Shown in pieces: positions 8,015-16,730 of a DNA stretch of 36,245 nt. Each line of letters opens with the position of its first letter. The stretch's first letter is position 1. This DNA is from an uncultured Brachyspira sp. (GTDB lineage: Bacteria; Spirochaetota; Brachyspiria; Brachyspirales; Brachyspiraceae): positions 1 to 36,245 of the forward strand of contig NZ_CALXKQ010000027.1 in the NCBI RefSeq assembly GCF_944388875.1, read 5' to 3'. The translations under genes and the position numbers were made by a program. Under the pieces are notes generated by a model. That model did no database searches. It had not been told where the DNA came from and saw only the letters and a program-made list of their open reading frames with translations.

Positions 8015-9883
8015 TTAAGCCGCTTTTTTTAGAGGCTTATACTCTTTACCGCCGCCCTCAAAGCCAACATTGTTGTAGAACTCTACGAATGTTAATCTCA
8101 AAGGGTGTACCAAAGCACCAAGTATGTTCAATGCGAATATAGCTATATGTCCGAATACTAGGAATACAACCATTATCACCATTCCAACACCAGGTATAGC
8201 TTTGAAACTCATACCTATTTGGTTTATTACCAATGCTAATATAGAACCAGAAGCACCTAATGCAAACAAACGTATGTATGAAAGCGTATCACCCATTATA
8301 CCAGTAGCAGCAAAATATACGCCAAGTATAGAGTTTAATACATCTGGTTTTTTACCAACATTAGAAAGTATTACCAAGAATACCAATCCAACTAATATTA
8401 AGGCATAATATATAGTGCTGAATTGTTTGATAACCTGCATTTTCTGCATATCACCCAAGAACCATAAAACAAGTCCTGGTATGAATAAAAGTTTACCAAT
8501 AGCACCAAGTATATCACCTATAGGGCTGGTTTTTATTCTGTCTATAACACCAACTACCAAAGCGAAGCATATATGAAGTACTCCTATAAGTAATGCTGTA
8601 TTAAATGGTGTTAAGAACCAATTTTCTTTGATATCAGTAATTATCAAATATTTACTTAAAGTAGCAAATATAGGAATTTGTGTATTAGAAGGTATGCTTA
8701 CACCAAAGAAACTTCCTCCATTTATAACACCCATAATAGCAGTACATATACCCAATGTTAAAGCAAGTATTCCTATACCTCTTAAACTTCCCTTTAATAC
8801 AGTAAATAAACCTATCAAAGCTATTATAGTTAATACCAAACCATAACCAGAATCACCGAAACAATAAGCAAAGAACAAAGGATAGAAAACTGCTATCATA
8901 GGAGTTAAATCTATCTCAAAATAATTCGGTAATTGGAATAATTTTGTAATAAGCTCATAAGCACCAGAATATTTATTATTTTTAAGTTCAACTGGTACTT
9001 TATCATCCCTTGTAGGATCTTCAAGTATATAAGCTATTTTTTTGTTATCTAAGAAAGTTTTAACTTCAGCCTCTTTATCTTTAGGAACATAAGCCTCTAC
9101 ATAAAGAATCTTACCTTCTGTAACTTCGCTAGCTATAAAGCTCTCTTTAGCCTCTTCAAAATTATTTTGTATATTTAAATTATCTATCTCTTTATTGATA
9201 GCTTCTATATATACCTGATTTTTAATAATTTCAGTATCATTAACTTCAATTTCTTTATCAAGTTTAGCTATCTCGCTGTTTATCTCATCATAAGATTTAG
9301 AAGGCATATTGATAACATCAAAAGGAATAGTTTCTTCAGAACCCTCTTTTTTGAAAGCAGCAAAATAAACTTTTCCAGCCTCTTCTTTTACAGCATAAGT
9401 AAATATATCATTAACTTTAGAGAAATCATAATCATTATACTCTTTAACAGCACCTGAATAGAAAATAATATTATAACCAGTATTTTCTTTTAATTTATTA
9501 ACTTTATCAAAGCTAAAATTACCAAAAGGAGCTATAATAGATAATTCTTTTCTTAAAACTTCTCTTTCAGCTTTTAATTTATCAGAAGTCTGAGATGTAT
9601 TAATAACAGCTTCTATAACTTCACTAGCCTTTTTAGATACTATTTCAGCTTTCACATTAGAAACATCTTTTTTAGCTTTTTTAGCATCAGCCAAAGCAGT
9701 ACTAATAATATTTTTAGCTCTTAAAGCATCATGTTTTTTAGCGGATATATTATCTATATTTTCACTAGAAACACCGCCTGCGATTTCTATATGAACAAGT
9801 CCAAGTGATGCCAAATCGCTTAAAGTTTTTTCCTTATCCTCATGAAAGACAAAGAGAGAGAGTTTCTTCATTTTTCTAATCAT
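8015..9883 (-). CDS. atpI: V-type ATPase subunit I (stator, a-subunit like)
   Basis: The 622-residue protein is the membrane stator that forms the ion half-channels against the K ring. The N-terminal ~310 residues are hydrophilic and rich in coiled coil (the cytosolic arm). The C-terminal half has about seven to eight transmembrane helices, with YPLFFAYCFGDSGYGL marking the first and TLSYIRLFALGASGSIL carrying the arginine that faces the rotor. Its start codon overlaps the stop of subunit D as ATGA, so translation is coupled. Length is in the usual range for spirochaete subunit I. Confidence 0.94.
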   Translation of the reverse strand: MIRKMKKLSLFVFHEDKEKTLSDLASLGLVHIEIAGGVSSENIDNISAKKHDALRAKNIISTALADAKKAKKDVSNVKAEIVSKKASEVIEAVINTSQTSDKLKAEREVLRKELSIIAPFGNFSFDKVNKLKENTGYNIIFYSGAVKEYNDYDFSKVNDIFTYAVKEEAGKVYFAAFKKEGSEETIPFDVINMPSKSYDEINSEIAKLDKEIEVNDTEIIKNQVYIEAINKEIDNLNIQNNFEEAKESFIASEVTEGKILYVEAYVPKDKEAEVKTFLDNKKIAYILEDPTRDDKVPVELKNNKYSGAYELITKLFQLPNYFEIDLTPMIAVFYPLFFAYCFGDSGYGLVLTIIALIGLFTVLKGSLRGIGILALTLGICTAIMGVINGGSFFGVSIPSNTQIPIFATLSKYLIITDIKENWFLTPFNTALLIGVLHICFALVVGVIDRIKTSPIGDILGAIGKLLFIPGLVLWFLGDMQKMQVIKQFSTIYYALILVGLVFLVILSNVGKKPDVLNSILGVYFAATGIMGDTLSYIRLFALGASGSILALVINQIGMSFKAIPGVGMVIMVVFLVFGHIAIFALNILGALVHPLRLTFVEFYNNVGFEGGGKEYKPLKKAA

Positions 9884-10479
9884 AAAGATGCCTCCTTAGC
9901 TCTGTTTCTTTCTTTAACTATTTTTTGAGAAGACTTACTTAAATTGTCCTCGTCTTCCATATACCTTTTAATCTTGATTATAGCTGTTTTATACTCAGGT
10001 ATTTGAACTTTCTCATAAAGGTTAACTTTCTGAGTAGTTTTTTTCCTAGCATAAGCCAAAGCATTTAATCTAGCCTCAGTCATTTCAATTTTTACTTGAA
10101 TAGTCATAAGGCGTTCAAACATGCTTATAGCAAGTCTTATCCAAGAAGGCATATTAAAGAGGCTGACATTTTCAATAGCAAAATCTATGTCAGAAAGAAT
10201 AGCAACTTTAACACCAGCAATATTTTTTTGTTCTGAATTAATCTTTTTGATTTTAACAATCTCTGGGAATTCAGTCCAAAAGCCGTTGTAGTTTTGATTC
10301 TCTTTAACTAATTTTTGATATTCCTCTTTAAGTAATTCAATCTCAGCGGTAATCTTTCTAACCTCAAGACGAAGTGCTGCCTCTTTACTTTTTAAAGTAG
10401 GCAAAGCTTTCTCACGAATAGTAAGCTGGCGTCTTAGGTTTTGAAGAGCCGTTTTATTGTATTGAAACTTTAATGCCAT
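9880..10479 (-). CDS. atpD: V-type ATPase subunit D (central stalk)
   Basis: This 199-residue protein is the central rotor shaft of the V1 part. It is almost entirely helical, with a long N-terminal helix (about 5-75: FQYNKTALQNLRRQL onward) and a second long C-terminal helix ending in a basic tail, as expected for the antiparallel coiled coil of subunit D. TEARLNALAYARKKTTQKVN matches the conserved C-terminal block of the family. It lies 15 bases after subunit B and overlaps subunit I by four bases. Confidence 0.93.
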   Translation of the reverse strand: MALKFQYNKTALQNLRRQLTIREKALPTLKSKEAALRLEVRKITAEIELLKEEYQKLVKENQNYNGFWTEFPEIVKIKKINSEQKNIAGVKVAILSDIDFAIENVSLFNMPSWIRLAISMFERLMTIQVKIEMTEARLNALAYARKKTTQKVNLYEKVQIPEYKTAIIKIKRYMEDEDNLSKSSQKIVKERNRAKEASL

Positions 10480-10494
10480 ATTTTTACCTACTTT

Positions 10495-11817
10495 TTAGTT
10501 TTTCCATTTTCCAAATTGTTCTACTAAAGAATCTTTAATACCTACTTCTGCTTTACTGAAGTATTTACCCATTAATTCCCAGCCTGTTTCCAACATCTCA
10601 TCAATTTTGATGTTAATGTCTATAGCAAGTAATCTTTCAGAATATTCAGCAGCATATTTTAAACATCTTTCATCATATTCAGTCAAGTCAAAACCATTTT
10701 CTTTTTTCATTTTAGCATTAGCAGCATCTGAATAAAGACGAACCAAAGTGTTCATTACAGCAGGGTGATCTTCTCTAGTTTTCTTACCTATAACCAACTG
10801 TTTCAAACGTGAAAGACTTCTGAATGGGTCAATAATTGTTTTACCTATATCAGAGTCACGTCTTAAGTAAAGCTGACCTTCAGTGATGTAACCAGTGTTG
10901 TCTGGTACAGCATGAGTAATATCACCTTCGTTAAGAGTAGTAACAGCAATAATAGTAATAGAACCTCCGTCTGGGAACTGAGCTGCTTTTTCATATATTT
11001 TAGCTAAGTCAGAATATAAAGAACCAGGCATAGAGTCTTTAGAAGGTATTTGGTCCATTTTGTTAGATACTATAGCCAAAGCATCCGCATAAAGCGTCAT
11101 GTCTGTAAGAAGAACAAGAACTTTTTGTTTATGCTCAACTGCGAAATATTCAGCAGCTGTACAAGCCATATCTGGAACTAAAAGTCTTTCTACTGGAGGG
11201 TCATCTGTAGTATTGATGAAACATATAATTTTATCCAAAGCTCCAGCTTCAGTAAATGTGTTTTTAAATGATAAGTAGTCATCGTTAGAAAGTCCCATAC
11301 CTCCAAGTATGATCTTATCAGCTTCAGCTCTTAAAGCTACCTGAGCAAGTACTGCGTTGTATGGCTGGTCTGGGTCTGCAAAGAACGGTATTTTTTGTCC
11401 TGTAACAAGAGTATTGTTAAGGTCAATTCCAGCAATACCAGTAGCAATAAGTTCAGAAGGCTGTTTTCTTCTTACTGGGTTTACGGAAGGACCGCCTATT
11501 TCTACCTCTTTACCTTCTACTTCAGCACCGCCGTCAATAGGCTCTCCGTAAGCATTGAAGAATCTTCCTGCAAGAAGTTCGCTTACTTTAAGTCTAGGAG
11601 GTCTGCCTAAGAATACTACTTCAGCATTAGTAGGTATACCTTCAGTACCTTGGAAAACCTGAAGTGTAACAATATCTCCTATCATCTTTACAACCTGAGC
11701 AGGTCTGCCTGCTACAAGAGCCATCTCATCGTTGCCGACATTTTCTGCTCTTAAAGATACAGTTGCTTTAGTAATCTGTACTAATTTTGTATATACTTTT
11801 TGAAATGCTTTAGGCAT
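10495..11817 (-). CDS. atpB: V-type ATPase subunit B (non-catalytic, nucleotide-binding)
   Basis: This is the 440-residue regulatory B subunit of the V1 hexamer. It lacks a true Walker A motif (the GQKIPFFADPDQPYN region stands in its place), as is normal for B subunits. The conserved GIAGIDLNNTLVTGQKIPFF and ITEGQLYLRR-type segments are present, and SRLKQLVIGKKTREDH closes the nucleotide domain. The start overlaps the end of subunit A by eight bases. It alternates with subunit A in the A3B3 head. Confidence 0.95.
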   Translation of the reverse strand: MPKAFQKVYTKLVQITKATVSLRAENVGNDEMALVAGRPAQVVKMIGDIVTLQVFQGTEGIPTNAEVVFLGRPPRLKVSELLAGRFFNAYGEPIDGGAEVEGKEVEIGGPSVNPVRRKQPSELIATGIAGIDLNNTLVTGQKIPFFADPDQPYNAVLAQVALRAEADKIILGGMGLSNDDYLSFKNTFTEAGALDKIICFINTTDDPPVERLLVPDMACTAAEYFAVEHKQKVLVLLTDMTLYADALAIVSNKMDQIPSKDSMPGSLYSDLAKIYEKAAQFPDGGSITIIAVTTLNEGDITHAVPDNTGYITEGQLYLRRDSDIGKTIIDPFRSLSRLKQLVIGKKTREDHPAVMNTLVRLYSDAANAKMKKENGFDLTEYDERCLKYAAEYSERLLAIDINIKIDEMLETGWELMGKYFSKAEVGIKDSLVEQFGKWKN

Positions 11818-13579
11818 GTGTTATACTCCTTTCAGCAAATATTGATTCCATCTCAGCTGTGTATTTTTTATGATCATCAGACTGATATACAGAATAGTTC
11901 ATCTGTTTGAATGCGTTAATAAGTCTTTTGAAATAAGTACCTACTTCGCTGTAATCATCAAATCTGTAATCTGCTTCTACAACTTTCATAACCTGATTTA
12001 ATAATTCTTTTTGCCTTTCTATAGGGCAGTTCTTATCTACTTTATCAAAAGCATCCTGCTGTAAGATAACGAAGTCTATAAGCTCAGCTTTCCATAAACG
12101 CTGATGGTATTCAAGAGGTACTGCGTCATCACCAAGAATGCTTATTTGGTCATTAGCTTCCTGTCCTCTTCTAGCAATATCTTTTGCTTTAGTTACTTTA
12201 TCTGCCCAGCCTTTTTCTATATTAATATTTGAGAACTCTACAAATTCAGGATATTCTATATATTTAGAATAAGAATCTAATGGGTCAACAGCAGGATATC
12301 TTTTACTGTCGGCACGTTTTTGTGATAAAGCGTAGAAACATCTAGCAGCTTTACGTGTAGATTCTGTTACTGGTTCTTTTAAGTTACCGCCTGCAGGAGA
12401 TACTGTACCGATAAATGTAATAGAACCTGTTTGTCCGTTATTTAAGTATACGAAGCCTGCTCTTGCATAGAAGCTTGAAATAATAGCAGGCAAGTCAATA
12501 GGGAACGCATCAGGACCAGGTAACTCTTCAAGACGGTTAGACATCTCTCTTAATGCCTGTGCCCAACGTGATGTAGAGTCAGCAAGAAGAAGAACTTTAA
12601 GTCCCATTGATCTGTAATATTCAGCTATAGTCATACCTACATAAACTGAAGCTTCACGGGCAGCTACCGGCATGTTTGAAGTGTTACAGATGATAGTAGT
12701 TCTTTCCATCAAGCTTCTTCCAGTTCTTGGGTCTATAAGTTCTGGGAACTCAGTGAATATTTCTACTACCTCATTAGCTCTCTCACCGCATGCTGTCATT
12801 ATAATCAAGTCAGCATTTGCGTTAGTAGCTAAAGCGTGCTGTAATACTGTTTTACCAGCTCCGAAAGGACCAGGAATAAATCCAGTACCGCCTTCTGTTA
12901 TAGGGTTAAATGTATCTATAGTTCTAACACCAGTTTCCAACAATTTAAATGGTCTTGGTTTTTCTCTATATGATTTAATAGTTAGTTTTACAGGCCAAGT
13001 TTGTATCATAGTTACATTAACTTTTTCGCCGTTAGCTGCTTTTATTACAGCTAGTGTATCCTGTAAATGATAAGTGCCTGCTGAAGCTACGCTTTCAACC
13101 ACACCTTTGCCTTCAAATTTGAAAGGAACCATTATTTTATGGTCAATCCAACCCTCTTTAACAGCACCAATCCAATCTCCAGCTTGTACTTCTTCTCCAA
13201 CTTGAGCTATTGGAGTAAAGTCATATTTTGATTCTTTATCTTCAGAAAGATTATTATATTTTCCTCTTTCCAAGAATACGCCTTGTAATTTATCAAGGTC
13301 ATTTTGTAATCCGTCAAAGTTTTTACCTAAAAGTCCAGGTCCTAATTCAATTTCTAACATTGAACCAGTAAACTCTACGGCATCACCTAATTTTACACCC
13401 CTAGTAGATTCAAATACCTGAGCACTAGCACTAGTACCTGATATTTTAATTACCTCAGCCATAAGTTTTGTATCACCGTTTCCGCATGATACATAACATA
13501 TTTCGTTTTGAGAAACAGGTCCGTCTACCTCTATGGAAATTAGGTTTGATATAATAGCAGTTACATTACCTTTAGTCAT
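11810..13579 (-). CDS. atpA: V-type ATPase catalytic subunit A
   Basis: The 589-residue catalytic subunit hydrolyses or makes ATP in the cytosolic V1 head. Walker A is GPFGAGKTV (237-245); the catalytic glutamate lies in GERANE (266-271). The SLMERTTIICNTSNMPVAAR block and LLADSTSRWAQALREMSNRL are hallmark A-subunit sequences. The ~90-residue non-homologous insert that distinguishes A from B is present between about 110 and 200. Length is normal. It follows the DUF2764 gene by 28 bases and overlaps subunit B. Confidence 0.96.
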   Translation of the reverse strand: MTKGNVTAIISNLISIEVDGPVSQNEICYVSCGNGDTKLMAEVIKISGTSASAQVFESTRGVKLGDAVEFTGSMLEIELGPGLLGKNFDGLQNDLDKLQGVFLERGKYNNLSEDKESKYDFTPIAQVGEEVQAGDWIGAVKEGWIDHKIMVPFKFEGKGVVESVASAGTYHLQDTLAVIKAANGEKVNVTMIQTWPVKLTIKSYREKPRPFKLLETGVRTIDTFNPITEGGTGFIPGPFGAGKTVLQHALATNANADLIIMTACGERANEVVEIFTEFPELIDPRTGRSLMERTTIICNTSNMPVAAREASVYVGMTIAEYYRSMGLKVLLLADSTSRWAQALREMSNRLEELPGPDAFPIDLPAIISSFYARAGFVYLNNGQTGSITFIGTVSPAGGNLKEPVTESTRKAARCFYALSQKRADSKRYPAVDPLDSYSKYIEYPEFVEFSNINIEKGWADKVTKAKDIARRGQEANDQISILGDDAVPLEYHQRLWKAELIDFVILQQDAFDKVDKNCPIERQKELLNQVMKVVEADYRFDDYSEVGTYFKRLINAFKQMNYSVYQSDDHKKYTAEMESIFAERSITHA

Positions 13580-13607
13580 TTCTATCTCCTAATTAATTAT
13601 ACAAAAC

Positions 13608-14444
13608 TTACATAGCAGACGCTTTACTTTTTAAAGATTCTATAAGCGTCTCCAAATGTTTCTTACCTTCCTCTTCATTCCTTCCATTTATACTAACAGC
13701 ATAAGTGAGATTTATATAATAAGCAAAAACATTATCTGTGGTAAAAGATTTAATAGAAGTTGCTTTATCCAAAAAGTCTTTTACTAAAGAACATTCTATA
13801 TTTTCCATGTTATATGGATCTGCTTTATCTGATGAATTGAATGTTTCTATAATAGAATTTATATACGGTATCTCTCTGCCAACTCCAAAATCCTGTGCTG
13901 TTGATTTTGTTAAAGCTGATATCAAAGAATAATCGCCTATTAACTCTTTTGCTATCTCCTCACTTGAGAAACCTAAAGCTCTTCCATTTAAAGCTGCCAA
14001 AACATTTTTCAAATCACGCATAAATAAGGCATAAGATTTTATAAATGAATTGCCGCATTGTATCATCTCTTCATAATACAAATTGAGAAGAGTATTTTCT
14101 ATATGTCTTACACTATCCCATTCAACATTCTTATTATCTTCTAAAAACTTATTCATATATTTAGGCAAATTAGAAATAGTGGAAAATTTCTGCATCTCTT
14201 CTTTACTGAATGTTGATGGCTCTATATGTTCAGCATAAGGAGTAAATAATCCCTTTTGTTTAGCTATAGCACTTACTAAATTTTTATTATCATTCTGATA
14301 TATAAGATAGCCAAAAAGTTTTGCATCTTTAGCACTTAAACTTGATAATATGCTTTGAGTAATTTCATTAATATCATACTTAGCCTTAGCGTCAGAAAGT
14401 TTTACTTCGGGAAGACCTGAGATAAGATAATAATATGATCCCAT
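13608..14444 (-). CDS. DUF2764 family V-ATPase operon protein
   Basis: This 278-residue protein belongs to the DUF2764 family found in V-ATPase operons of spirochaetes, chlamydiae and Bacteroidetes. I chose the ATG at 14444 (MGSYYYLISGLPE), which has GGAAGGGG just upstream and gives the family-typical N-terminus YYYLISGLP. The longer frame to 14504 would overlap subunit E by 47 bases. It is helical and soluble, with a WDSVRHIENTLLNLYYEEMI helix and a C-terminal helix. The operon has no recognisable C or F subunit. This gene sits where C and F lie in archaeal-type operons, so it may act as the connector between rotor shaft and ring; that is inference. Confidence 0.88.
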   Translation of the reverse strand: MGSYYYLISGLPEVKLSDAKAKYDINEITQSILSSLSAKDAKLFGYLIYQNDNKNLVSAIAKQKGLFTPYAEHIEPSTFSKEEMQKFSTISNLPKYMNKFLEDNKNVEWDSVRHIENTLLNLYYEEMIQCGNSFIKSYALFMRDLKNVLAALNGRALGFSSEEIAKELIGDYSLISALTKSTAQDFGVGREIPYINSIIETFNSSDKADPYNMENIECSLVKDFLDKATSIKSFTTDNVFAYYINLTYAVSINGRNEEEGKKHLETLIESLKSKASAM

Positions 14445-14457
14445 ACTCGCCCCTTCC

Positions 14458-15072
14458 TTATTTATTAAAAATAACTTCTTCCGTTTTTGCTTTAATGTAA
14501 TCACTAAAGAATGCTACAAAATCTTCATCTGTAAACTGAAGCTGATAATTGCCGCCTTCAGGTACAATTTTAAAACCGTTTGATAATTTTTTATCAAAAT
14601 TAATAGTAGCATTTCTGATGGCACTTTTTATAGATTTTTCAAATGCTGAATCTATATCGCCTTTTTTAGATTCTGGGAAATATACTGTTACATCTGAATC
14701 GCCTGAAGATATATCCCATTTTTTTACTACTTCAAGGATTAAGTTTTTTAAAAAATCAGCATCAGCAAAAGCACCTTTTAAACCGTCTTCTAATACTTTA
14801 GCTGTTACCAATTCTTTTACTCTTTGCTTTAAAGCACTGATTGATTGCTCGCCTGCCATACGTACATCTGTAATTGTGTTCTTTTTAAGCTCTTCTGACT
14901 TTCTTTCTGCTTCTTTAATAATTTCTTCTGATTTAGCTTCTGCTTCTTTTACTATTCTTTCAGCTTCACTTTTAGCATTTGAGATTATTTCATCTGCTTT
15001 CTTGTTAGATTTTTCAACACCATCCTGATATATACGTTCAAGAAGGGAGTCAAGTTTTTTGTCCTCAGCCAT
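14458..15072 (-). CDS. atpE: V-type ATPase subunit E (peripheral stalk)
   Basis: This 204-residue protein is the peripheral stalk subunit that holds the A3B3 head to subunit I. The N-terminal ~90 residues are a charged Lys/Glu/Ala-rich helix (ADEIISNAKSEAERIVKEAE), typical of the E stalk. The C-terminal half is a mixed alpha/beta globular domain with GGNYQLQFTDEDFVAFFSDY, matching the family end. It is the first gene of the operon, with a candidate promoter at 15147-15174. No separate subunit G/H, its usual coiled-coil partner, is encoded nearby. Confidence 0.92.
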   Translation of the reverse strand: MAEDKKLDSLLERIYQDGVEKSNKKADEIISNAKSEAERIVKEAEAKSEEIIKEAERKSEELKKNTITDVRMAGEQSISALKQRVKELVTAKVLEDGLKGAFADADFLKNLILEVVKKWDISSGDSDVTVYFPESKKGDIDSAFEKSIKSAIRNATINFDKKLSNGFKIVPEGGNYQLQFTDEDFVAFFSDYIKAKTEEVIFNK

Positions 15073-15146
15073 AATAACTCCTTAACTTTTTATAAATTAA
15101 TTTATAGAAATTTAAAAAATTTTCTCCGTACACTATATATTAACGT

Positions 15147-15174
15147 ATTTTATCAATATTTTTAAAAAAATCAA
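15147..15174 (-). promoter_or_regulatory. Candidate promoter of the V-ATPase operon
   Basis: On the minus strand TTGATT (15174-15169) and TAAAAT (15152-15147) are separated by 16 bases, 75 bases before the first start codon. The region is so AT-rich that chance matches are likely. Confidence 0.4.
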
Positions 15175-15358
15175 GCAAAATACACAAAATATAACATGCT
15201 ATATTAATTTTTTTAAATTAAAAATTAAATAAATGTTAATTATATGTACAAAAATGTTATTCATATATAAAAAAATAAACATTAACAAAAACTTTAAAAT
15301 TATACATATATGTTATATAATAAATCATAATTATCTTTTAAATAAAGGAATAAGCTAA

Positions 15359-15889
15359 ATGAAAAAAGATGATAATATATATAAAATATTAATCGAAGAA
15401 AATACCATAAATGAAAAAGTTAAAGAACTAGCACACAAAATCACAAATGATCTTAAAGATAAAGATAATATACCATGTCTAATAGGACTTTTAAAAGGTT
15501 CTTTTATCTTTATAGCCGATCTGTCAAGATATATAGACATACCTATAGAAATTGATTTTATGATAGTATCAAGCTATGGAAACAATAAAATTGGATCTGA
15601 AATAAAAATACTTAAAGATGTTGATGTGCCTTTAACTGGAAGGGATGTAATCATAGTAGAAGATATTATTGATACTGGATACACTTTAGAAAAAATATGC
15701 GAAATACTAAAGACTAGAAATGCTGCTTCTATAAAAATATGCACTCTTCTAAATAAGCCTTCAAGAAGAAAAGTTGATATAAAAATAGATTACAACGGCT
15801 TTGATATTGAGGATGAGTTTGTTGTAGGTTATGGTATTGATTATGCTCAGAAATATAGAAATCTTCCTTATATTGGAGTTGTTAAATAA
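15359..15889 (+). CDS. hpt: Hypoxanthine phosphoribosyltransferase
   Basis: The 176-residue enzyme joins hypoxanthine (and usually guanine) to PRPP, giving IMP or GMP in purine salvage. LLKGSFIFIADL is the pyrophosphate-binding loop region. VIIVEDIIDTGYTL is the PRPP motif with the paired acidic residues. The C-terminal DEFVVGYGIDYAQKYRNLP is the purine-binding and closing segment of the HPRT family. Length is normal. RBS AAAGGA at 15344-15349 precedes the ATG. It is a single gene divergent from the V-ATPase operon; a hairpin at 15891-15916 follows. Confidence 0.95.
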   Translation: MKKDDNIYKILIEENTINEKVKELAHKITNDLKDKDNIPCLIGLLKGSFIFIADLSRYIDIPIEIDFMIVSSYGNNKIGSEIKILKDVDVPLTGRDVIIVEDIIDTGYTLEKICEILKTRNAASIKICTLLNKPSRRKVDIKIDYNGFDIEDEFVVGYGIDYAQKYRNLPYIGVVK

Positions 15890-15890
15890 A

Positions 15891-15916
15891 TTTACTTTAT
15901 AAAGATTTAAAGTAAA
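15891..15916. terminator. AT-rich hairpin after hpt
   Basis: TTTACTTTA at 15891-15899 pairs with TAAAGTAAA at 15908-15916. No T run follows on the plus strand, so termination is uncertain. It lies between two converging genes. Confidence 0.3.
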
Positions 15917-16071
15917 TAAAAAACATAAATTCCAATTGGGCTAAGAATTTTAAATATATATGATGTTATAATTAAATGCTCTTTACAAGTATTTATTGAA
16001 AGAATACATACTAATTTTAGTATATTAAAATTACTACAATTAATAAGACAGTTTATAGATTTAATAATATT

Positions 16072-16727
16072 TTATTTAAACATTGTGCTTAAAAAATTAA
16101 TTAAATCTTCTAATATTAAAGAATCTAAATAATCATTACAATCCTGAAATAATCCTCCTATAGTGTTTCTCTTTTTACACTTTACAGATATGAATGCAAG
16201 TATTTTAGATTTTAATAAATGTGCTTCATTATCTCCCTGATTTATATAATTATTAGCACAATCAAAAAGACTATTAACACAATTATTATACAAATCTTTA
16301 TCTTTCTCCAAAAAATTTTTTCTACTAAATGCTCCAAACAGCCTGAAGTTTTATCATAAGTTTTTGATGTTAGAAATAACCCTTTATCATAGTAATAATA
16401 AATATTTTGATTTTTATTGTATTCACATTTTATAATATCATTAAAAATATTAAATCTTTTTTGGGCATTATTTTCTGCATCAACTACAATAGCAAGTTTT
16501 TCTATATTATTATAGTTGGAAGTTTTTATAAATGAAGTAATATTATTTTTATTATCAACCTCATTGATTGTAATTATTTGAATGATGTTATCATCTTCTA
16601 TAAATTTAGATACATTTTTATTTTCAACATTTAATCCTAATTTTTTATTAATTAAAAGAGAACATAAATCCCTCTCATCATTTCCTTCAACAAGAAGAAC
16701 TTTTTTAGCCATAGGATTATTAAGCAT
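16072..16727 (-). pseudogene. TOPRIM (DUF3226-like) gene, frameshifted
   Basis: Two overlapping frames together make one DUF3226/TOPRIM-type protein of about 218 residues. The first frame (from 16727) has VEGND (13-17) and VVDAE (81-85), which carry the acidic residues of a TOPRIM metal site, and then SGCLEHLVEKIF as in the DUF3226 family. After AAAAAATTTTTT (16310-16321) the family sequence continues in another frame (LEKDKDLYNNC to NFLSTMFK, ending at 16072). One extra T in the coding strand, or a -1 slip on the run, would join them. Without it the product ends at 16242 with an unrelated hydrophobic tail. The start has GGGAGG ten bases upstream, inside the end of the ATPase gene. It may be a broken gene, a phase-variable one, one read by slippage, or a sequencing error. 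Confidence 0.75.
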
Positions 16728-16730
16728 TAT

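Noticed and set aside
12672-13070. Open frame of 132 codons on the plus strand
   Set aside because: It is antisense to the catalytic core of V-ATPase subunit A and matches no family.
14549-15028. Open frame of 159 codons on the plus strand
   Set aside because: It lies fully opposite subunit E, is rich in Ser/Phe/Leu as expected from the complement of an AT-rich helical gene, and has no ribosome binding site.
16242-16305. Hydrophobic Ile-rich tail on the TOPRIM protein as a membrane anchor
   Set aside because: It comes from reading the wrong frame after the A6T6 tract; the other frame there continues the DUF3226-like family sequence.
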